Source: Pseudomonadota bacterium (GTDB taxonomy: Bacteria; Pseudomonadota; Alphaproteobacteria; Rhizobiales; Devosiaceae). From it: a stretch of DNA of 11,970 nt. The position numbers and the translations under genes are program-made. The stretch's first letter is position 1. Every line of letters begins with the position of its first letter. The stretch lies in NCBI GenBank assembly GCA_023433985.1, contig JAEYTN010000559.1, positions 1 to 11,970 on the forward strand, written 5' to 3'. Of the stretch, positions 5,615-11,970 are shown piece by piece. A model generated the notes under the pieces. It had not been told where the DNA came from, did not search any database, and saw nothing but the letters and a program-made list of their open reading frames with translations.

Positions 5615-5709
5615 GGGGTCAATATGTGCCCCGGGACCGGCCGCGGCAATGCGCATGTCCGTGAGCCATGTTGCCGCTCGGGAGGACCGCCCGCAGCAGG
5701 AGGGCGATG

Positions 5710-5727
5710 GGCGGCGCGAACGCCGCC
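5710..5727 (-). other. UUCG hairpin between accC and aat
   Basis: In the transcript direction GGCGGCG-TTCG-CGCCGCC forms a perfect 7-bp stem with a UUCG loop (5727 to 5710), a few bases after the accC stop. No T run follows, so it is not a classical intrinsic terminator. It could protect the accBC message from 3' decay or lower aat expression. The structure is seen directly; the role is inferred. Confidence 0.45.
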
Positions 5728-5731
5728 TGCC

Positions 5732-7078
5732 TCAGTGCTTGTCGACCTTGAGGTACTTTTCCAGCCAGTGGATGTCGTAGTCGGCTGCGATGATATCCGG
5801 TTCCCGGTTCAGGCGACCGAACAGCGGCAGGGTGGTCTTGATGCCGTCGACCACGAACTCGTCGACGGCGCGGCCGAGGCGTTGCAGGCACTCGGCGCGG
5901 GTGCGGCCGTAGACGATCAGCTTGCCGATCAGCGAGTCGTAATAGGGCGGGATCGAGTAGCCCTGGTACACGGCGGAGTCGATGCGAACTCCGACGCCGC
6001 CGGCCGGGTGGTAGAAGCTGATCTTGCCCGGCGAAGGGGCGAAGGTCTGCGGATCCTCGGCGTTGATGCGGACCTCGATGGCGTGGCCGTTGAACTGGAT
6101 TTCCTCCTGCCGGAGGCTCAGCTTCTCGCCGGAGGCCACGCGAATCTGCTCGTAGACGATGTCGACGCCGGTGATGCGCTCGGTGACCGGGTGCTCCACC
6201 TGCAGGCGGGTGTTCATCTCGATGAAGTAGAACTCGCCGTTCTCGTACAGGAACTCGATCGTCCCTGCGCCCGAGTACTTGAGCTTGCGCATGGCCGCGG
6301 CGCAGATCTCGCCGATCTCCAGCTGCTTCTCCATCGGCACGGTGGGGGCAGGGGCCTCCTCCCATACCTTCTGATGGCGACGCTGCAAGGAGCAGTCGCG
6401 GGTGCCGAGGTGCACTGCGTTGCCCTGGCCGTCGCCCATGACCTGCACTTCGATGTGCCGGGGCTTGCCCAGGTACTTTTCCATGTAGACCGAGTCGTTG
6501 CCGAACGCGGCCTTGGCCTCGGAACGGGCCGTGGACCAGGCGACGAGGAGGTCGGCCTCCGTGAGCGCCACCTTCATGCCACGCCCACCGCCGCCGGCAG
6601 TGGCCTTGATCAGTACCGGGTAGCCGATTTCAGCCGCCGTGCGCTTGGCGTCGTCCTCGGTGGCGACTTCGCCGGCCGATCCGGGGACCACCGGGATGCC
6701 CAGCTCCACCGCCGTCTTCTTGGCAGTGATCTTGTCGCCCATGATCTCGATATGGTGCGACGAGGGGCCGATGAAGGTGATCTTGTGCTCGGAGAGGATG
6801 CGGGCGAAGCGCGCGTTCTCCGACAGGAAGCCATAGCCCGGATGCACGGCGTCGGCGCCGGTGATCTCGCAGGCGGCCATGATCGAGGGGATGTTCAGGT
6901 AGCTGTCCTTGGCGGGCGGCGGGCCGATGCAGACGCTCTCGTCGGCGAGGCGCACGTGCATGGCGTTGGAGTCGGCCGTCGAGTGGATAGCCACCGTCGA
7001 GATGCCGAGCTCCTTGCAGGCCCTGAGGATGCGGAGCGCGATCTCGCCGCGGTTGGCGATGAGGACCTTCTGGAACAT
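5732..7078 (-). CDS. accC: Acetyl-CoA carboxylase biotin carboxylase subunit
   Basis: Carboxylates biotin on AccB with ATP and bicarbonate, the first half-reaction of acetyl-CoA carboxylase in fatty acid synthesis. At 448 residues it is full length. The N-terminal domain starts MFQKVLIANRGEIA and has HPGYGFLSEN (79-88). The ATP-grasp domain shows GDK (Lys116), LIKATAGGGGRGM (156-168), MEKYLGKPRHIE (199-210), LQRRHQKVWEEAP (231-243), IEMNTRLQVEHP (286-297, with Glu287, Asn289 and Arg291) and Arg337 in the C-terminal part. One oddity: the usual ERDCS motif reads TRDCS (Thr226). Only 10 bases separate it from the upstream accB stop, so the two are cotranscribed. The closest alternative, the biotin carboxylase part of propionyl- or methylcrotonyl-CoA carboxylase, is longer and fused. 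Confidence 0.96.
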   Translation of the reverse strand: MFQKVLIANRGEIALRILRACKELGISTVAIHSTADSNAMHVRLADESVCIGPPPAKDSYLNIPSIMAACEITGADAVHPGYGFLSENARFARILSEHKITFIGPSSHHIEIMGDKITAKKTAVELGIPVVPGSAGEVATEDDAKRTAAEIGYPVLIKATAGGGGRGMKVALTEADLLVAWSTARSEAKAAFGNDSVYMEKYLGKPRHIEVQVMGDGQGNAVHLGTRDCSLQRRHQKVWEEAPAPTVPMEKQLEIGEICAAAMRKLKYSGAGTIEFLYENGEFYFIEMNTRLQVEHPVTERITGVDIVYEQIRVASGEKLSLRQEEIQFNGHAIEVRINAEDPQTFAPSPGKISFYHPAGGVGVRIDSAVYQGYSIPPYYDSLIGKLIVYGRTRAECLQRLGRAVDEFVVDGIKTTLPLFGRLNREPDIIAADYDIHWLEKYLKVDKH

Positions 7079-7088
7079 GGGTCCCGCC

Positions 7089-7589
7089 TTACTCGATGAC
7101 GACGAGCGGCTGGCCGTACTCGACCGGGGAGGCGTCCTCTACCAGCACCCGGGTAACGGTGCCGGAGCGGTGCGCAGGAATCTGGTTCATCGTCTTCATC
7201 GCCTCGACGATAAGCACCGTCTGGCCTTCCGAAACGCGGGTGCCCACGGGCGCGAAGGCCGGCTTGCCGGGCTCGGGCGAGAGATAGGCAGTGCCCACCA
7301 TCGGCGAGGTCAGCGTGCCGGGATTGGACGACAGGTCCTCGTGCGGCGGGGCGGCGGCGCTGACCGAACCCGCCGGAACGGTCGGGGGCTGCGGCGGCAC
7401 CGGGACGGCCGGGGCAGGTGCATATTGCGGCACCTGCACATGCTGCACCGCCTGCGCGGCGTAGGTGCGGGTGACACGCACACGCAGGTCCTCCCGCTCG
7501 ATCTCGATCTCGGCGAGGTTCTGCTCGTTGAGGAGCTTGGCGATGGCCTCGATCAGGTCCTGATCGGAATTGGAAGACGCCTTGGTCAT
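7089..7589 (-). CDS. accB: Acetyl-CoA carboxylase biotin carboxyl carrier protein
   Basis: Carries biotin between biotin carboxylase and the carboxyltransferase of acetyl-CoA carboxylase. The 166 residues are typical: an N-terminal helical domain (DQDLIEAIAKLLNEQNLAEI, 9-28, then EREDLRVRVTR), a Pro/Ala/Val-rich flexible linker (about 51-88) and a C-terminal biotinyl domain (TSPMVGTAYLSPEPG, 94-108). Lys132 in VEAMKTMNQ (129-137) is the biotin site; AMKTMN rather than AMKMMN is, from memory, common in alphaproteobacteria. I chose the ATG at 7589 over a longer open frame because the extra 22 residues overlap aroQ and lack homology. AAGAGG stands about 10 bases upstream, and 13 bases separate it from the aroQ stop. 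Confidence 0.95.
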   Translation of the reverse strand: MTKASSNSDQDLIEAIAKLLNEQNLAEIEIEREDLRVRVTRTYAAQAVQHVQVPQYAPAPAVPVPPQPPTVPAGSVSAAAPPHEDLSSNPGTLTSPMVGTAYLSPEPGKPAFAPVGTRVSEGQTVLIVEAMKTMNQIPAHRSGTVTRVLVEDASPVEYGQPLVVIE

Positions 7590-7602
7590 GCGGGGAAGCC
7601 TC

Positions 7603-8037
7603 TTATAGTTTTTCGGCCAGTGCGTGGAGGGCCAGCTTATAGCCGGTGGCGCCAAGCCCGCAAATCACCCCCAGCGCCACCGGCGAGACATAGGAGTGAT
7701 GGCGAAACGGCTCGCGCGTGTAGATGTTGCTCAGATGCACTTCGACCACCGGCAGGCTGACGGCGCGGAAGGCGTCGTGGATGGCGATCGAGGTGTGCGA
7801 GTAGGCGCGGGGATTGATGACGATGGCGTCGTAGCTGCCCAGCGCCTGCTGGATCCAGGTGACCAGCTCGCCCTCGATGTTGGACTGCCGGCAGGTAACG
7901 TCGAGCCCGAGCCTGTTGCCCTCGTCGACTGCCAGCTTCTCGATGTCGGCGAGCGTCTGCGACCCATAGGTCTGGGGCTCGCGCGTGCCGAGCATGTTGA
8001 GATTGGGTCCGTTGAGGACGAGGACACGTTTGGCCAT
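7603..8037 (-). CDS. aroQ: Type II 3-dehydroquinate dehydratase
   Basis: Converts 3-dehydroquinate to 3-dehydroshikimate, step three of the shikimate pathway (cytoplasmic dodecamer). The 144 residues have the usual length. LVLNGPNLNMLGTREPQTYG (6-25) holds Asn12, Arg19 and catalytic Tyr24. Then come CRQSNIEGEL (49-58), Asn75 and His81 in NPRAYSHTS (75-83), general acid His101 in VEVHLSN (98-104), and Arg108. Position 77, normally Gly or Ala in NPGA, is Arg here, next to a substrate-binding Asn. All other key residues are present, so the enzyme is probably active. It heads the aroQ-accB-accC-aat set, an arrangement I recall from other alphaproteobacteria. A gap of 108 bases to the dsbA-like gene allows a separate promoter. 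Confidence 0.95.
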   Translation of the reverse strand: MAKRVLVLNGPNLNMLGTREPQTYGSQTLADIEKLAVDEGNRLGLDVTCRQSNIEGELVTWIQQALGSYDAIVINPRAYSHTSIAIHDAFRAVSLPVVEVHLSNIYTREPFRHHSYVSPVALGVICGLGATGYKLALHALAEKL

Positions 8038-8115
8038 GGTTCCGCCTTGTGCACCTGCCTCCCGGCGGGACGCAAGCGCGGCGCGGAATAATGCACGAAA
8101 AAGGGCGGAAGTGGG

Positions 8116-8150
8116 GCTGACGGCCAGCTAAGGCGCGCCGGCACGTCAGC
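8116..8150 (-). other. Stem-loop over the dsbA-like stop codon
   Basis: GCTGACG (8150 to 8144 in the transcript) pairs with CGTCAGC (8122 to 8116). Three more pairs (GCC/GGC) extend the stem past one bulged base, leaving a 14-base loop. The dsbA-like stop codon lies in the first arm. A T5 run occurs about 15 bases after the stem, too far for a standard terminator. It may mark the 3' end of that gene or be a 5' element of the aroQ transcript. Confidence 0.4.
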
Positions 8151-9066
8151 TAGGTGACGCGGGGCAGGTGGTGGAGCCGCAGGCGCGCATATTGGCGATG
8201 CGGCTGCGCAGTTGGTCGATGCCGATGGCGCCAGGGATGATTTCGTCGCCGATGATGTAGGTCGGGGTGCCGGTGATCTTGAGATCGTCGGCGATGCGGT
8301 AGCTCTTCTCGATCACCTCGGCCACCTCGGGATTGTTCATGTTGAGCTCGAGGGTGATCGGGTTGAGTCCCAGGTCGGAGGCTGCCTTCAGCGCCTTGGC
8401 CTTGTCCGCCTGGCCGGGGGTGGTGAAGAGGGACTGGTGGAAGGTCCAGTAGTCGACATTCGCCTCGCTGACCTGCACCGCGACGCGGGCCGCCTCCATC
8501 GAGCCCTGCGACAGGATGGGGAATTCCTTGAGGATGACGCGCAGGTTCGGATCCTCGTCGAGCAGCGTCGCGAGGTCGGGCAGCGCCTGGCGGCAGTAGC
8601 CGCAATTGTAGTCGAACATCTCGACTAGCGTGACGTCGCCATCGGGGTTGCCGAGCACGATGTGGCCGGGTTCCTCGTAGATCGCGGCCTCCAGTGCGGC
8701 GAGTTGCGTACGGGTCTCTTCCTTGCGCTTGGCCGTCACCTCGGCCTGCAGGGCATCCGACACGCGCTGCAGGATGGAGGGATTCTCCATCAGGTAGCTC
8801 TCGATCATCGGGTTGAGCGTGCCCGCATCGAGCGCAGCGATTTCGTTCGGGATGTTCTGTTTCGGCTGCTTGGCGAGGAAGTCGGCGACGATGGTTTCGA
8901 CTGCCGACTTGTCCAGGGCAGCGGCCGGCTTCGGCGCCTCGGCCACCACCGCCTGGGCGATCTCGCGCACCTGCGCTTCGTTCATCGATGGCCGCAGCAT
9001 GGTGACGCCTGCCCCGCCTGCGATCAGGCCGAGAAGGAGGACGAGCAGGAGCGTGTTGCGCGACAT
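8146..9066 (-). CDS. DsbA-family (ScsC/Com1-like) membrane-anchored thiol-disulfide oxidoreductase
   Basis: A periplasmic thioredoxin-fold protein of 306 residues that makes or reshuffles disulfide bonds. Residues 5-24 are a single hydrophobic segment (signal anchor or uncleaved signal). A helical N-terminal region follows; LNPMIESYLMENPSILQRVS (84-103) resembles the ScsC N-terminal oligomerisation domain. The DsbA fold begins about 133: FDYNCGYCRQALPDL (151-165) contains the CxxC pair Cys155-Gly-Tyr-Cys158, and TGTPTYIIGD (265-274) has the cis-proline Pro268. A second pair, Cys296 and Cys301, lies in the extreme C-terminus. I chose the ATG at 9066, which places the hydrophobic segment at the N-terminus; a TTG at 9093 would add nine residues. 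It is not necessarily the main DsbA and may be an isomerase-like partner. Confidence 0.9.
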   Translation of the reverse strand: MSRNTLLLVLLLGLIAGGAGVTMLRPSMNEAQVREIAQAVVAEAPKPAAALDKSAVETIVADFLAKQPKQNIPNEIAALDAGTLNPMIESYLMENPSILQRVSDALQAEVTAKRKEETRTQLAALEAAIYEEPGHIVLGNPDGDVTLVEMFDYNCGYCRQALPDLATLLDEDPNLRVILKEFPILSQGSMEAARVAVQVSEANVDYWTFHQSLFTTPGQADKAKALKAASDLGLNPITLELNMNNPEVAEVIEKSYRIADDLKITGTPTYIIGDEIIPGAIGIDQLRSRIANMRACGSTTCPASPS

Positions 9067-9198
9067 GGTGAACCCGGGAGCGATTTCCGCCAATGCCTAG
9101 CGAGCTTAGGCGCAAAAGGCGAGGTTTTGGTTAGGGCCGGCTTCGGGGGGTGTTCAAATCTGGTTGAGACGGCGGGGCCGATCGTCTAGCGAAGCGGG

Positions 9199-10356
9199 AT
9201 GACCGACACCACCGAAAAGCTCACCGGGCTCCGGCCCTTCTACGCCATGGAGATCAACGCGCTGGCTGGCCGCGAGGAAGCGGCGGGGCGGCGGGTGAGC
9301 CATCTCGAGGTCGGTGAGCCCGGAGCGCCGCCGGCCCCGGCCGTGCGGGCAGCGGTGGCGGCGGCACTCGACGACCCGCAGCGCTACACGCATTTCGCCG
9401 GGCAGATCGAGCTGAGGCAGGCGCTGGCCGGCTACTATCGTCAGCAGCACGGGGTGGAAGTAGACCCGGAGGCTATCGTCGCCACCATGGGCTCGTCCTC
9501 GGGCTTCATCCTCGCGTTCCTCGGCGGCTTCGCGCCCGGTGTGCGGATCGCAGTGACCCGGCCGGGATATCCCGCCTATCTCAATACGCTCGACGGCCTG
9601 GGCATGACTGCGGTGGAGATTCCGCTGAGTGCCGCTACTGGCTGGCGGCTTTCGGGCGCAGACATCGAGCGCGCGCATCGCGCCGAGCCGTTCGACGGCC
9701 TGCTCTTCGCCTCGCCGGCCAACCCGACCGGGGCGGCCGTGACGCGCGAAGGGCTCGAGGAGATCGTCGCCACCTGCCGGAAGCTCGGCGTGCGGTTCAT
9801 CTCCGACGAAATCTACCACGGCCTCGACTATCGCGGCCCGTCGGTCTCGGCGCTGGAGTTCGGCGACGACGCGATCGTCATCAACAGTTTCAGCAAATAC
9901 TACTGCATGACCGGCTGGCGCATCGGCTGGATGGTACTGCCCGAGGCGGTGCTGCGCCGCACCCAGATGCTGCAGCAGAACCTCTTCATCTCCGCTCCGA
10001 CCCTGAGCCAGATCGCCGCGCGTGTCGCGCTGGGTGAGCGCGACTATTCCGACGTGCAGAAGGCGCAGTACGCCGCGAACCGCCACGTCGTCGGCGAGTG
10101 GCTTGCCCGGCAGGGGCTGGGCGACGGTCACGAGCCGGACGGCGCCTTCTACGCCTACGTGGACATGAGCCGCTACACCAACGACTCGCTGAGTTTCTGC
10201 CAGGCCATGGTGCGCGAGGCGGGGGTCGCCACCACGCCGGGCATCGACTTCGACCGCGTGAACGGCAACCGCTTCGTGAGGCTCTCCTATGCTGGGACGA
10301 AGGAAGCAGTGGAAGAGGGGCTGGACCGCATCGGCCGGTTCCTCAAGGGGCGGTAG
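9199..10356 (+). CDS. Class I/II pyridoxal-phosphate-dependent aminotransferase
   Basis: A cytosolic fold-type I aminotransferase of 385 residues that probably moves an amino group between an amino acid and a 2-oxo acid. Substrate-side contacts begin with HLEVGEPGAPP (35-45). PLP-site elements are MGSSSGFILAF (97-107), ASPANPTGA (171-179, Asn175), SDEIYHGLDY (202-211, Asp203, Tyr206) and NSFSKYYCMTGWRIGW (229-244), where Lys233 forms the Schiff base. Arg361 in FVRLSYA (359-365) should bind the substrate carboxylate. The family includes aspartate and aromatic aminotransferases; the sequence alone does not fix the substrate. The start at 9199 is preceded by a weak AGCGGG. It diverges from the dsbA-like gene across 132 bases in which I saw no clear promoter. 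Confidence 0.92.
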   Translation: MTDTTEKLTGLRPFYAMEINALAGREEAAGRRVSHLEVGEPGAPPAPAVRAAVAAALDDPQRYTHFAGQIELRQALAGYYRQQHGVEVDPEAIVATMGSSSGFILAFLGGFAPGVRIAVTRPGYPAYLNTLDGLGMTAVEIPLSAATGWRLSGADIERAHRAEPFDGLLFASPANPTGAAVTREGLEEIVATCRKLGVRFISDEIYHGLDYRGPSVSALEFGDDAIVINSFSKYYCMTGWRIGWMVLPEAVLRRTQMLQQNLFISAPTLSQIAARVALGERDYSDVQKAQYAANRHVVGEWLARQGLGDGHEPDGAFYAYVDMSRYTNDSLSFCQAMVREAGVATTPGIDFDRVNGNRFVRLSYAGTKEAVEEGLDRIGRFLKGR

Positions 10357-10378
10357 GGGCCACGGAGCGGCCCCCACC
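10352..10378. terminator. Candidate hairpin terminator between convergent genes
   Basis: The arms GGTAGGGGCC (10352-10361) and GGCCCCCACC (10369-10378) form a 10-position stem with one A-C mismatch and a 7-base loop. It covers the aminotransferase stop and most of the 26-base gap to the convergent VOC gene, a good place for a two-way terminator. No T run is present on either side, so this rests on position and stem strength. Confidence 0.45.
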
Positions 10379-10382
10379 GGCT

Positions 10383-10751
10383 TCAGCGCGGCGCCGGCAC
10401 GAACGGGCGGAGGCGGTGGCCGTCGGGGTCTTCGGCCGTGAAGGTGAAGCCGAAATCCATGTCCGTGGGCGGCTGCAGGATGGTGAGGCCAAGGGACTTC
10501 CAGGCGTCGTAGGTAGCGAGCAGGGCGGCCTTGTCGGGCTCGGTGAAGCTGATTTCGGCACCGCCGGCCGGCTTGGCCGCGGGCTGCATCCCGTCGGCCC
10601 GCCAGAGGCCGATCTTGCCGCCGTTGCCGGTGACGTAGAGCACGAAGGTAGGGGACTTCTCGACCGGCTCGGCGCCGAGCAGTCTCGTGTAGAGCCCGGC
10701 GCTCCCGAGCGGATCGCGGACGGCGAGGAGGATGTAGTCGAGGCTGCGCAT
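10383..10751 (-). CDS. VOC-family (glyoxalase/bleomycin-resistance fold) protein
   Basis: A 122-residue vicinal-oxygen-chelate fold protein. Its two halves are visible: SLDYILLAVRDPLGSAGLYTR (residues 3 to 23) with a strand at FVLYVTGNGGKIGLWR (36-51), then GGAEISFTEPDKAALLATYD (63-82) and GFTFTAEDPDGHRLRPFVPA (101-120). TAEDPDGHRLR is the usual closing motif of the family. The standard His/Glu metal ligands are not obvious, so it may bind a ligand without metal catalysis. The ATG has GGAGA six bases upstream. It follows the YafY-type regulator on the same strand after 78 bases; regulator-VOC pairs of this kind are common, and the regulator probably controls it. The true substrate is unknown. 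Confidence 0.85.
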   Translation of the reverse strand: MRSLDYILLAVRDPLGSAGLYTRLLGAEPVEKSPTFVLYVTGNGGKIGLWRADGMQPAAKPAGGAEISFTEPDKAALLATYDAWKSLGLTILQPPTDMDFGFTFTAEDPDGHRLRPFVPAPR

Positions 10752-10808
10752 GGTACGTCTCCGTTGTTGGTGGCAACGGCGTAACGCGACGAACTGACAG
10801 TTTCCGGC

Positions 10809-10831
10809 AGTGGCGGACGACGGTCCGCACT
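10809..10831. repeat. Inverted repeat between the YafY-type and VOC genes
   Basis: GCGGAC (10813-10818) and GTCCGC (10823-10828) pair around GACG and are extended by AGT/ACT across one bulged G. The repeat lies at the YafY-type stop codon. It could be an RNA hairpin trimming readthrough into the VOC gene, or an operator. A second short dyad (AACTG/CAGTT, around 10793-10803) lies nearby. Function is not determined. Confidence 0.4.
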
Positions 10832-11525
10832 ATCGCTGCGGCGTGGGGATGCCTTCGCGCTCGCGCCATTCTTTCAGCATCTGGGCGCGGCGGCGCGGGT
10901 AACGCTCGGGCAGGGGCTCCATGAGCGAAATGCGATCGAGCCGGAAGGTGCGGTAGTCGACGCGGAGTTCGCACCAGGCGGCAACGACGCGAACCTTGTC
11001 GAAGAAGCCCACGGCGAACGGCCAGACGGTGCGCTCGCTCGCGGTGCCATCGGCGTCGCGGTAGGCGAGCCGCAGCTTTCGCCCCTCGCGGATGGCAAGG
11101 CGGATGGCCGAGAGATCAACGGCCGCGGGGATCAACTCGCCGGCGCCGACGAGGAGCGAGGAGTCCTCGGCAAGGTCGCGCAGCTCGGCCGGCAGCACCG
11201 CGGCGATCTTGGCCAGCGCGTTGGTAGCGGCATCGCCGAGCGGCGCATCCTCGGAGCGGCGGGCGACCCAGCGCGAGCCGAGCACCAGCGCCTCAATCTC
11301 ATCGGCGGAGAACATCAGCGGCGGCAAGGTGAAGCCGGGGCGCAGCACGTAGCCGAGGCCGGGCTCGCCCTCGATGTCCGCACCTTGTGCCTGCAGGGTC
11401 GCGATGTCGCGGTAGAGCGTGCGGATGGAGATGCCCAGCTCGGCTGCAAGGACAGTGCCGGCGACGGGCGCGCGGTGGCGGCGCAACAGTTGGATCAGGT
11501 CGAGCAGGCGTTCGGTGCGGGACAT
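10830..11525 (-). CDS. YafY-type HTH-WYL transcriptional regulator
   Basis: A 231-residue regulator. An N-terminal winged helix-turn-helix (SRTERLLDLIQLLRRH 2-17; AAELGISIRTLYRDIATLQ 27-45; wing near GEPGLGYVLRPGF 53-65) is followed by a WYL domain (about 138-205) that ends AWCELRVDYRTFRLDRI (183-199), the usual YafY form in which WC replaces WY. WYL domains sense small ligands or nucleic acid, and the family includes both activators and repressors. It is transcribed toward the VOC gene 78 bases downstream and diverges from the tetR-type gene; the 104-base spacer holds the TetR operators, so the two regulators may influence each other. The ATG at 11525 fits the family start MSRTERLL. Confidence 0.9.
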   Translation of the reverse strand: MSRTERLLDLIQLLRRHRAPVAGTVLAAELGISIRTLYRDIATLQAQGADIEGEPGLGYVLRPGFTLPPLMFSADEIEALVLGSRWVARRSEDAPLGDAATNALAKIAAVLPAELRDLAEDSSLLVGAGELIPAAVDLSAIRLAIREGRKLRLAYRDADGTASERTVWPFAVGFFDKVRVVAAWCELRVDYRTFRLDRISLMEPLPERYPRRRAQMLKEWREREGIPTPQR

Positions 11526-11563
11526 GGCACGACCCTACAGGATCTGGCGGTGATGGGCAGGGC

Positions 11564-11617
11564 TTGACGGAGTAGAGTAAAAGCTCTAACAGGTGTACAT
11601 AGAGTAAATGCTCTAAC
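11564..11617 (+). promoter_or_regulatory. tetR-type promoter with two tandem operator copies
   Basis: TTGACG (11564-11569) is a clear -35; 17 bases on, TAACAG (11587-11592) is a weak -10. Two copies of TAGAGTAAAnGCTCTAAC lie at 11573-11590 and 11600-11617, differing only at the n (A, then T). Each has dyad arms (TAGAG/CTCTA), as expected for TetR-family operators. Copy 1 fills the -35/-10 spacer and copy 2 covers the expected start of transcription, so bound TetR should block the promoter. Repeat starts are 27 bp apart. Confidence 0.75.
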
Positions 11618-11629
11618 GAGTTCGACCGC

Positions 11630-11970
11630 ATGACGACGACCAAGAACCGCATACTCGACGCCGCGCTGGCGCTTTTCAACGAGCGGGGCACCGACAACGT
11701 GACTACCAACCACATTGCCGAGGCCCTCTCCATGAGCCCCGGCAACCTCTATTATCACTACCGCAACAAGGCCGAGATCGTGCGGGCGCTGTTCGCCCGT
11801 ATTCAGGCCGAGTGGGCGCAGAACTACGCCGTGCCGCCGGGCACCATGCCCAGCATCCCGATGATGGAGGCCATGTTGGCCGGCAACTTTGCGATCCAGG
11901 CGGGCTACCGGTTCTTCTTTCGCGACCTGACGCTGTTGCTGAACGCCGATCCTGAGCTCGCTGCGCTCTA
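11630..11970 (+). CDS. TetR/AcrR-family transcriptional regulator, N-terminal part (gene cut by window edge)
   Basis: The first 113 residues of a TetR-type repressor; the C-terminus lies beyond the window. The DNA-binding domain is complete: KNRILDAALALFNERGTDNV (5-24), then the helix-turn-helix TTNHIAEALSMSPGNLYYHY (25-44) and RNKAEIVRALFARIQAEW (45-62). From about 63 the ligand-binding region begins (PSIPMMEAMLAG, then AGYRFFFRDLTLLLN); it is too incomplete to identify a ligand. The ATG at 11630 lies 12 bases after the second operator copy, which strongly suggests autorepression. The targets may include genes beyond the right edge and the divergent YafY-type gene. Confidence 0.88.
   Translation, partial: MTTTKNRILDAALALFNERGTDNVTTNHIAEALSMSPGNLYYHYRNKAEIVRALFARIQAEWAQNYAVPPGTMPSIPMMEAMLAGNFAIQAGYRFFFRDLTLLLNADPELAAL

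Noticed and set aside
5615..5656. An upstream ATG that would extend Aat by 14 residues
   Set aside because: The extra residues do not look like the family N-terminus, and that start has no better ribosome site.
5015..7099. A 694-codon plus-strand open frame opposite aat and accC
   Set aside because: Its translation is repetitive Val/Asp/Leu/Arg-rich antisense of well-identified genes, caused by high GC at third codon positions.
9154..10974. A 606-codon minus-strand open frame across the aminotransferase, the VOC gene and the end of the YafY-type gene
   Set aside because: It is a shadow frame crossing three recognised genes in a different frame or strand and has no recognisable domain.
1..11970. 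CRISPR arrays, tRNA or rRNA genes, insertion sequences and prophage genes
   Set aside because: No regularly spaced repeats, tRNA arms, rRNA signatures, transposase motifs or terminal inverted repeats were found by eye.

Overview
The window is GC-rich chromosomal DNA from an alphaproteobacterium, most likely of the order Hyphomicrobiales (a Devosia-like genome is my best guess from recalled homologues). The signs are an NDUFA12-type accessory subunit of respiratory complex I, the B12-dependent ribonucleotide reductase in its long alphaproteobacterial form, and the core cluster dsbA-like / aroQ / accB / accC / aat next to a DUF2155 gene. Genes are tightly packed and use ATG, with one clear GTG start.

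Layout. (1) 1-649, minus: the start of nrdJ, running off the left edge. (2) 650-1333: a 684-base gene-free stretch with a candidate nrdJ promoter, a NrdR-like dyad and an unusual density of inverted repeats at 1021-1178. (3) 1334-2270, plus: the NDUFA12-like gene and a secreted DUF2155 protein, followed by a possible terminator and an imperfect hairpin. (4) 2380-4599, plus: a compact four-gene unit with its own dyad-rich promoter, arsR-type regulator / SRPBCC (AHSA1-like) / GyrI-like / divergent short-chain dehydrogenase. Its genes overlap or nearly touch. (5) 4596-9066, minus: SnoaL-like gene, aat, accC, accB, aroQ and dsbA-like, transcribed in the order dsbA-like, aroQ, accB, accC, aat, SnoaL-like. 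(6) 9199-10356, plus: a class I/II PLP aminotransferase. (7) 10383-11525, minus: a YafY-type HTH-WYL regulator followed by a VOC-fold protein. (8) 11564-11970, plus: a TetR-family regulator cut by the right edge, with two tandem 18-bp operator copies on its promoter.

How the parts work together. AroQ, AccB and AccC are housekeeping enzymes (shikimate pathway; biotin carboxyl carrier and biotin carboxylase of acetyl-CoA carboxylase). Aat adds Leu/Phe to proteins for N-degron turnover. The DsbA-like protein acts on periplasmic thiols. As I recall, related alphaproteobacteria often keep DUF2155 and NDUFA12 beside aat; here the arsR unit and the SnoaL-like gene lie between them, which looks like an accessory insertion or rearrangement.

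The most unusual item is that accessory unit. It encodes three ligand-pocket folds (SRPBCC, GyrI-like, SDR) under a cysteine-free ArsR-type regulator, and a fourth (SnoaL-like) converges on it with a 4-bp overlap. The SDR lacks all four expected catalytic residues (Asn, Ser, Tyr and Lys become Ala115, Ala143, Phe156 and Cys160), so it is probably not a conventional dehydrogenase. A small-molecule sensing, binding or detoxification role is inference only. I found no CRISPR array, tRNA, rRNA, insertion sequence or phage gene.
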